DNA from: Enterobacteriaceae bacterium UBA3516
GTDB lineage: Bacteria; Pseudomonadota; Gammaproteobacteria; Enterobacterales; Enterobacteriaceae
DNA length: 5,883 nt
Assembly (NCBI GenBank): GCA_002377245.1
Contig: DFPL01000287.1
Location: 1 to 5,883 of the forward strand
Direction of reading: 5' to 3'
Part shown: piece by piece, positions 1 to 4,530 of the stretch
Layout: each line of letters opens with the position of its first letter
Position numbering within the stretch: the first letter of the stretch is position 1
The notes under the pieces: model-generated
What the model was told of the DNA's origin: nothing
The model's input: only the letters and a program-made list of their open reading frames with translations
Databases searched by the model: none
Translations under genes and position numbers: made by a program

Positions 1-653
1 GGGTTACGCTGGCGGTTAAGCAGGATAATGATGGCGAGAACAATACCGGCTAATAACAGGTTTTTCGGTGCGCCAAAGGTGTGGTTTGCCATCGCGCCAA
101 AGCCACCGCCTACTGAGGTCAGGCCAACCTGAATCAGCGACAGGCCGATAATCATCACCACCACGCCAGAGACCAGCGGGGTGATGACACGACGGGCAAA
201 CGGCAGAATGCGGGAGATAGCCATCTCGGTGCAGCTTGCCAGCATCAGGGAGCCGAACAGCGCTGCCATCATGGTCGGCACATCGGCACCACCGGTTTTC
301 AGCGCCGTACCGCCCATAATCAGCGGCGCAACAAAGTTAAAACTGGTTCCCTGAATCGATAGCAGGCCGGAACCCACCGGGCCCCAGGCTTTAATCTGGA
401 TAATGGATGCCACGCCGGAGGCGAACAGGGACATGCTGATGATGTGCTGCGTGTCCTGAGCCGGTAAACCCAGCGCCTGGCAAATCAGCAGGCCTGGCGT
501 GATCACGCCGACAAACATTGCCAGCAGGTGCTGCAGGGCGGCAAAAAGGGTTTGCGCTATCGGCGGGCGATCTTCAAGACGATAGATCAGTTCACTAGGC
601 TGGGTATGCGCAACCGTTTGCGCATTTTCGGACTCGACGGTGTTGACAGACAT
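1..653 (-). CDS. xanP: Xanthine permease XanP, 5' part (C-terminus beyond left edge)
   Basis: Inner-membrane proton-coupled xanthine importer of the NAT/NCS2 nucleobase transporter family, which feeds purine salvage. The first 217 residues are visible of an expected total of about 463. The N-terminus is polar (MSVNTVESENAQ), followed by ELIYRLEDRPP and hydrophobic spans at roughly residues 41-60, 70-88, 98-113, 127-145, 157-178 and 196-213. The family's TM1 Gln-His pair is at residues 41-42, and the TM3 motif QGTSFNF is at 101-107. I recognise the sequence as nearly the same as E. coli XanP (formerly YicE) throughout. The ATG at 653 is chosen because it matches the E. coli N-terminus and has an AGGGGA Shine-Dalgarno 9 nt upstream. 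The gene is transcribed away from the plus-strand gene at 880, and a PurR-like operator lies upstream. The reading frame is open to the window edge with no sign of damage. Confidence 0.95.
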   Translation of the reverse strand, partial: MSVNTVESENAQTVAHTQPSELIYRLEDRPPIAQTLFAALQHLLAMFVGVITPGLLICQALGLPAQDTQHIISMSLFASGVASIIQIKAWGPVGSGLLSIQGTSFNFVAPLIMGGTALKTGGADVPTMMAALFGSLMLASCTEMAISRILPFARRVITPLVSGVVVMIIGLSLIQVGLTSVGGGFGAMANHTFGAPKNLLLAGIVLAIIILLNRQRN

Positions 654-683
654 CTCAAGCAATCCCCTGATGGAAAAGCGCAG

Positions 684-711
684 ATTCTAGCGGACTGTTT
701 GGTAAAAGCAA
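684..711 (-). promoter_or_regulatory. Probable sigma-70 promoter of xanP
   Basis: On the minus strand a TAGAAT -10 box (positions 689-684, five of six matches to TATAAT) lies 16-17 nt downstream of a weak -35 (TTGCTT or TTTGCT, near positions 706-712). The -35 falls inside the PurR-like operator. Transcription would start near position 677, giving a leader of about 24 nt that contains the AGGGGA ribosome-binding site. The -10 is convincing by position; the -35 is poor. This is inference from sequence alone. Confidence 0.4.
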
Positions 712-721
712 ACGGTTGCTT
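706..721. promoter_or_regulatory. PurR-type operator upstream of xanP
   Basis: The 16-mer AAGCAAACGGTTGCTT has perfect 6-bp inverted arms (AAGCAA / TTGCTT) and matches the PurR consensus ACGCAAACGTTTGCGT at 13 of 16 positions, including the central CG. PurR is the LacI-family repressor that, with hypoxanthine or guanine, shuts down purine synthesis and uptake genes. The site overlaps the likely xanP -35, where a bound repressor would block RNA polymerase. A purine permease gene is a sensible target. Control of the plus-strand gene from the same site is possible but unsupported. Confidence 0.6.
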
Positions 722-745
722 ACCAATACAACGTAGTTTTATAAA
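716..745 (+). promoter_or_regulatory. Weak candidate promoter for the plus-strand gene
   Basis: TTGCTT (716-721), an 18-bp spacer and TATAAA (740-745) form a marginal sigma-70 promoter reading toward the gene at 880. It would give a leader of about 125 nt. The -35 matches only three of six consensus bases and overlaps the PurR-like box. A TGATAAT at 855-861 is closer to the gene but has no acceptable -35 at the right distance. Treat this as one possibility only. Confidence 0.2.
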
Positions 746-765
746 GAAAGTTGAGAGTGGTAGAT

Positions 766-795
766 TGGGTTCTAAGACCCACCGATTTTAGGTGG
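766..795 (+). other. Two overlapping, mutually exclusive small stem-loops
   Basis: TGGGT (766-770) pairs with ACCCA (777-781), and CCACC (779-783) pairs with GGTGG (791-795). The two stems share positions 779-781, so only one can form fully at a time. They lie in the stretch between the candidate plus-strand promoter and the gene at 880. No U-run follows either stem, so neither is a terminator. The stems are only 5-6 bp and could arise by chance. Confidence 0.3.
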
Positions 796-879
796 TCTGC
801 GCATTTATCGCTCCACAGGATTTGCGCAATGGTAGAATCATCGGCAATCGCACATGATAATTAAAACTTAGGGATTGAA

Positions 880-1557
880 ATGAAAGGAAAAATACTGCTC
901 GCACTGGCCTTTTTCTCCGCCGGGTGCCTCGCTGATGACTATGACCTGCATAGCTGCCGCAATGGCTATTTCCCCACCTGGCCGGGCGTCTTCAATCAGG
1001 CAAAAGTAAAAGCCGGTGATGATGCAAAAGTGCATTTCTATCGCGATGATGACGGTTGCCCGGGGCAGGGCGAGGCCTGCGCAACAAAACCGTATCTGGT
1101 GGCGGGCAACACGGTACTGGTGGCGCAGGAAGTGCCGGGCTGGAGCTGCGTCTGGTACTCGGGTAAAAAGCATGAATTTGTAGGCTGGTTGCCCACCAAA
1201 AACTTAGAAAAGCAGCCGATAGCTAGCGCGACGCTTGCCGAGTGGACCGGAAAATGGCGTGCCGAAGTAGGGGACGATGAGATTGATATTACCTCTGTCG
1301 GAAAAGGGCAGATCAATCTCAACGGCCAGGCGACCTGGTATGGCGGCAAAAATTCGGCAGGCTATGACGTTGTCCATACGGGCGATCTCGATGAAACAAT
1401 CACGCCACAAGGAAATGCGCTGCACTGGGGAAACCCGAAAGAGGAGTACACGTGCAGCGGGACGGCACAACTGGTCAACGGCAACCTAATCGTCAGAGAT
1501 AGCGGCTACTGCGGCGGTATGAACGTTAGCTTTAGTAACGTCTATCACAAGCGGTGA
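880..1557 (+). CDS. Exported cysteine-rich protein with SH3b-like domain, function unknown
   Basis: I cannot name this 225-residue protein. The start MKGKILLALAFFSAGCLA is a short Sec signal peptide (Lys at 2 and 4, hydrophobic core at 5-14), most simply cut after Ala18, just before DD. The likely location is therefore the periplasm. Residues about 36-110 look like a bacterial SH3b fold: short beta-strand-like segments ending in GWSCVWYSG...EFVGWLPTKNL (87-109). Residues about 118-225 form a second beta-rich section with many Gly, Trp and Asn, starting LAEWTGKWRAEVGDDEIDI. The mature part has six cysteines (26, 60, 67, 90, 192, 211), an even number that would allow three disulfides. The ATG at 880 has TTAGGGA 5 nt upstream. 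Base composition looks like its neighbours, so recent foreign origin is not obvious. In E. coli this slot between xanP and recG holds gltS, to which this protein is unrelated. Its stop directly abuts that of recG. Envelope stress, cell-wall binding or an inhibitor role are guesses only. Confidence 0.85.
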   Translation: MKGKILLALAFFSAGCLADDYDLHSCRNGYFPTWPGVFNQAKVKAGDDAKVHFYRDDDGCPGQGEACATKPYLVAGNTVLVAQEVPGWSCVWYSGKKHEFVGWLPTKNLEKQPIASATLAEWTGKWRAEVGDDEIDITSVGKGQINLNGQATWYGGKNSAGYDVVHTGDLDETITPQGNALHWGNPKEEYTCSGTAQLVNGNLIVRDSGYCGGMNVSFSNVYHKR

Positions 1558-3639
1558 TCAGGCGTTTGAATAACGTTCGGTTTCCGGCATCCAGCGTTCA
1601 ATCAGCGCTTGTGCCTGCTGCGGATAGCGTTCGTGGATGTGGCGGGCAATGCGCTGCACTTCCGGGATCATCGCCTGGTCGCGCAGCAGATCCGCGACTT
1701 TGAATTCGGCATTGCCGGTCTGGCGGGTACCGAGCAGCTCGCCAGGGCCGCGAATTTCCAGGTCCTTTTGCGCAATCACAAAGCCGTCGTTGCTGTCGCG
1801 CAGCACCTGCAGACGCATTTGTGCGGTCTTCGACAGCGGCGATTTGTAGAGCAGTACGCAATGGGAAGCCACCGCGCCGCGGCCGACACGACCACGAAGC
1901 TGGTGCAGTTGCGCAAGACCCAGACGTTCAGGGTTTTCGATAATCATCAGGCTGGCATTAGGCACATCCACGCCCACTTCGATAACCGTGGTGGCAATCA
2001 ATAAATGCAGTTCGCCCTGCTTGAAGGCATGCATTACCGCCTGTTTTTCCGCGGGTTTCATGCGCCCGTGTACCAGGCCGACGTTGAGCTCCGGCAGCGC
2101 CAGTTTCAGCTCTTCCCAGGTCGCTTCTGCCGCCTGGGCTTCAAGCAGGTCAGACTCTTCAATCAATGTACACACCCAGTAGGCCTGACGGCTCTCCTCG
2201 ACACAGGCATTGCGCACACGGTTGATGATGTCGTTACGTCGGGTATCCGGTATCGCCACGGTGGTAACGGGCGTACGGCCTGGCGGCATTTCATCGATCA
2301 CGGAGGTGTCGAGATCGGCATATGCGGTCATGGCCAGGGTACGCGGAATCGGGGTGGCGGTCATGATTAGCTGATGGGGGTGGAAGCCCTGTTGCTGGCC
2401 TTTTTCCCGCAGCGCCAGACGCTGATGAACGCCGAAACGGTGTTGTTCGTCGATAATCACCAGTGCCAGGCCATTAAATTGCACCTGTTCCTGGAAGATG
2501 GCGTGGGTGCCCACCACCATCTGCACCTGACCACTGGCAATAGCGTCCTGTTGTGCCTGACGCGCTTTCCCTTTTTGCTTACCGGCCAGCCAGCCCACTT
2601 CAATGCCCAATGGTTCAAACCAACTGCGGAAGTTATTGGCGTGCTGTTCGGCCAGCAATTCGGTAGGGGCCATCAGCGCCACCTGGTTACCGTTGGCAAT
2701 TGCCCGCAGTGCGGCCAGTGCGGCGACCAGGGTTTTACCGGAGCCGACATCTCCCTGCACCAACCGCATCATCGGCACGTCGAGTGACATATCGTGTTCA
2801 ATTTCTGCCACCACACGCGCCTGCGCGCCGGTGGGCTTAAACGGCAGTGAAGCCAGCAGGTTATTTTTCAACGCGTCATTTGCCGCAAGCGGCTTCGCGT
2901 GATAACGCTGTGCGCCTGCCCGCACGGCCAGCATGCTCAGGTTATGTGCCAGCAACTCTTCCAGAATCAAACGGCGCTGCGCCGGATGTTTCCCGGTTTC
3001 CAGATCCACTAACTGAAGCGATGGCGGCGGGCGATGGAGCGTGCGCAGAGCTTCTGGCAGGGGCATCAGCCCTTGCGCCAGCTCAGGCGGTAAAAGCTCA
3101 GCAATGGCGCAGGTATCCAGTAAGTCCAGCGCCTGGTCGGTGAGCTTGCGCAACGTGGCCTGCTTCACCCCTTCGGTGGTTGGGTAAACCGGGGTCAGGG
3201 TTTCCTGTAGCTCGGGCGTACTGAGATCGCCCTGTACGCGGTATTCCGGGTGGATCATCTCCGCGCCGTATTTCCCGCGTTTTGCTTCGCCGTACGCCAA
3301 CACGCGGCGCCCGGTTGCCAGGCTGTTTTTCATCGCTGCGTTGAAGTTGAAGAAACGCAGGGTGAGGATGCCGGAACCGTCGCTTATCTGGCAGGTCATC
3401 ATGCGACGCCCGCCAAAAGTGATATTGCAGTTCAGCACTTCCCCTTCCACCGTGGCGTAAATGCCCGGCAGCAGATCGTTAATTGGATAAAGCTGGGTGC
3501 GGTCTTCGTAGCGCAGCGGCAGGTGTAAGAGTAAATCCTGCAGGGTATGCAGGCCAATCTTCGCAAGTCGGTAGCTTTGCGCCGCGCCAACGCCGGTTAA
3601 GGTATTAAGGGGAATAGAATCTAACAGGCGACCTTGCAT
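1558..3639 (-). CDS. recG: ATP-dependent DNA helicase RecG
   Basis: Superfamily 2 double-strand DNA translocase that remodels stalled replication forks, D-loops, R-loops and Holliday junctions during repair and recombination. The protein has 693 residues, the same length as E. coli RecG. The N-terminal wedge/OB region (about 1-200) is followed by Walker A GDVGSGKT with Lys302, the DEQH box at 397-400 (in IIDEQHRFG), TATP at 427-430, QLRGRVGR at 580-587 and the RecG TRG region at about 614-642 (RDSNDGF...GTRQTG). The C-terminus ends MPETERYSNA as in E. coli, so the gene is complete. The ATG at 3639 is chosen over a GTG at 3672 because it gives the family N-terminus (MQGRLLD). Its AAGGT Shine-Dalgarno (3647-3651) lies in the last codons of trmH, 7 nt upstream. 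Only 5 bp separate it from trmH, so it is very probably co-transcribed and translationally coupled. The stop TGA is back to back with that of the convergent gene. Confidence 0.98.
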   Translation of the reverse strand: MQGRLLDSIPLNTLTGVGAAQSYRLAKIGLHTLQDLLLHLPLRYEDRTQLYPINDLLPGIYATVEGEVLNCNITFGGRRMMTCQISDGSGILTLRFFNFNAAMKNSLATGRRVLAYGEAKRGKYGAEMIHPEYRVQGDLSTPELQETLTPVYPTTEGVKQATLRKLTDQALDLLDTCAIAELLPPELAQGLMPLPEALRTLHRPPPSLQLVDLETGKHPAQRRLILEELLAHNLSMLAVRAGAQRYHAKPLAANDALKNNLLASLPFKPTGAQARVVAEIEHDMSLDVPMMRLVQGDVGSGKTLVAALAALRAIANGNQVALMAPTELLAEQHANNFRSWFEPLGIEVGWLAGKQKGKARQAQQDAIASGQVQMVVGTHAIFQEQVQFNGLALVIIDEQHRFGVHQRLALREKGQQQGFHPHQLIMTATPIPRTLAMTAYADLDTSVIDEMPPGRTPVTTVAIPDTRRNDIINRVRNACVEESRQAYWVCTLIEESDLLEAQAAEATWEELKLALPELNVGLVHGRMKPAEKQAVMHAFKQGELHLLIATTVIEVGVDVPNASLMIIENPERLGLAQLHQLRGRVGRGAVASHCVLLYKSPLSKTAQMRLQVLRDSNDGFVIAQKDLEIRGPGELLGTRQTGNAEFKVADLLRDQAMIPEVQRIARHIHERYPQQAQALIERWMPETERYSNA

Positions 3640-3644
3640 ATGTT

Positions 3645-4334
3645 TTACCTTGAGGCCTGCATGGTCGCCCACCAGCTTTCGTCGGCGTCGACTTCCCCTT
3701 GCAGATTAACGCGGGGATAGGGCAGACCTTTGCGTTTGGCAACGCGCGCCAGCACCGGGTAGCCGCCTTCGAACAGCAGACGTTGCTGCACGTCGTCCGG
3801 CAGCATGCTGTTTTCCCGCTCGTACATCCCGGCATTTTGCCGCTGACGTTGCGCTTCATAGAGGATGAGGGCCGAGGCGACGGAGACATTCAGCGACTGC
3901 ACCATGCCAATCATCGGGATGATAATGTCCTGATCCGCCAGATCCAGCGCCTCCTGGGTGATCCCGGTTTTTTCCTGGCCCATCAGAATACAGGTCGGGC
4001 GGGTGTAGTCGATATCGCGAAAATCCACGGCCTTTGCGGAAAGATGCGTTGCCAGCACCTGCATACCCGAAGCTTTAATGTGGGTAACGGCATCGCGGAT
4101 ATTAGCGTGGGTTTTCACGTCCACCCAGCTGTTGCTCCCTGCGGCTGCACCGGCCATGGTGCGTAAATTGTTGCCCGGCCAGACGGCATGCACTTCATGC
4201 ACACCCACGGCGTCTGCCGTACGAATGATCGCAGAAACGTTATGAGGTTTGTGGACCTGCTCCATGCAGACGGTCAGGTCCGGTTGACGCCTGGCGAGCA
4301 TTTCGCGAATGCGCGCATAACGTTGTTCATTCAT
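3645..4334 (-). CDS. trmH: tRNA (guanosine(18)-2'-O)-methyltransferase TrmH
   Basis: SPOUT-class methyltransferase that uses S-adenosylmethionine to 2'-O-methylate G18 in the D-loop of tRNAs (older name SpoU). The product has 229 residues, equal to E. coli TrmH. SPOUT motif 1 is NVSAIIRTADAVG (32-44) with the catalytic-type Arg38. Motif 2 is ILMGQEKTG (116-124), and motif 3 around SLNVS (147-151) helps build the trefoil-knot cofactor site. A basic C-terminal stretch with ARVAKRKGLPYP follows. The ATG at 4334 gives MNEQRYARI, matching the family N-terminus; an in-frame TTG at 4352 would add six residues encoded by the ERIC repeat and is less likely. The initiator A is the last base of the ERIC element, and the probable Shine-Dalgarno GAAG (4340-4343, 5 nt upstream) lies inside it. 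Translation of trmH therefore begins on repeat-derived sequence. The gene sits downstream of spoT and 5 bp upstream of recG in a leftward operon. Confidence 0.97.
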   Translation of the reverse strand: MNEQRYARIREMLARRQPDLTVCMEQVHKPHNVSAIIRTADAVGVHEVHAVWPGNNLRTMAGAAAGSNSWVDVKTHANIRDAVTHIKASGMQVLATHLSAKAVDFRDIDYTRPTCILMGQEKTGITQEALDLADQDIIIPMIGMVQSLNVSVASALILYEAQRQRQNAGMYERENSMLPDDVQQRLLFEGGYPVLARVAKRKGLPYPRVNLQGEVDADESWWATMQASR

Positions 4335-4527
4335 ATACACTTCATTCTTCAAATTGCCTCAGCGTTAGCTGCACTCTCTCACCCCAGTCACGTACTTTTG
4401 TACGCTCCCGGGGATTCATTCGTTTGCTGCGTTATTCGGCTTGCAGCCTCACCCTTTCAGGGCCAGCGCAAGCGCTGTTCAAAACGCTAAAGCGTTTTGT
4501 GACGCAATTCGAATGATTTTGTGTATA
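4334..4527. repeat. ERIC (IRU) element, long form with internal insertion
   Basis: Enterobacterial repetitive intergenic consensus element lying between spoT and trmH. It has perfect 7-bp terminal inverted repeats, TATACAC (4334-4340) and GTGTATA (4521-4527). Its centre is the diagnostic ERIC palindrome: CACCCCAGTCA and GGGGATTCA flank a CGTAC-TTTT-GTACG hairpin (4391-4404). The match to the known ERIC consensus covers 4334-4433 (100 bp) and 4501-4527 (27 bp), which add to 127 bp, the standard full length. The 67 bp between them are extra. ERICs are non-coding, non-autonomous repeats that insert at TA and fold into long hairpins when transcribed. This one must be transcribed as part of the spoT-trmH-recG message and supplies the trmH translation start region. 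Confidence 0.92.
4434..4500. repeat. 67-bp insertion within the ERIC element, with two palindromes
   Basis: This block interrupts the ERIC consensus between TTGCTGCGTT (ending at 4433) and GACGCAATTC (from 4501). It contains two near-perfect palindromes: CAGCGCAAGCGCTG (6-bp arms around AA) and AAAACGCTAAAGCGTTTT (4480-4497 region, 8-bp arms around AA). Longer ERIC copies with insertions of about 70 bp at particular internal sites are known in enterobacteria, and this fits that class. It would add two strong hairpins to the operon transcript. No ORF or promoter is evident in it. Confidence 0.75.
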
Positions 4528-4530
4528 AAA

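Noticed and set aside
528..791. 87-codon plus-strand frame starting inside xanP
   Set aside because: It runs opposite the conserved XanP N-terminus and through the divergent control region. Its product has no recognisable features and the control elements explain the sequence better.
916..930. Lipobox at Phe-Ser-Ala-Gly-Cys16 of the exported protein
   Set aside because: The -3 position is Ser rather than Leu or a similar residue. Cleavage after CLA before DD is a better signal peptidase I site, though a lipoprotein is not fully excluded.
868..1470. Minus-strand frames of 88-103 codons opposite the unnamed exported-protein gene
   Set aside because: The plus-strand frame has a signal peptide, a Shine-Dalgarno and domain-like patterns; the minus-strand frames have none and end beside the plus-strand ribosome-binding site.
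1523..1541. ACGTTA / TAACGT inverted repeat as a terminator near the end of the plus-strand gene
   Set aside because: The stem is AT-rich, lies inside the coding sequence and is not followed by a T-run on either strand.
1609..3528. Several plus-strand open frames of 64-137 codons opposite recG
   Set aside because: All are antisense to the conserved helicase frame, overlap one another, and lack motifs or convincing ribosome-binding sites.
3640..3672. Upstream GTG start for recG at 3672
   Set aside because: It would add 11 residues overlapping trmH. The ATG at 3639 gives the exact 693-residue family length and has its own Shine-Dalgarno.
4335..4352. Upstream TTG start for trmH at 4352
   Set aside because: The added six residues are ERIC sequence. 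The ATG at 4334 reproduces the usual TrmH N-terminus and 229-residue length.
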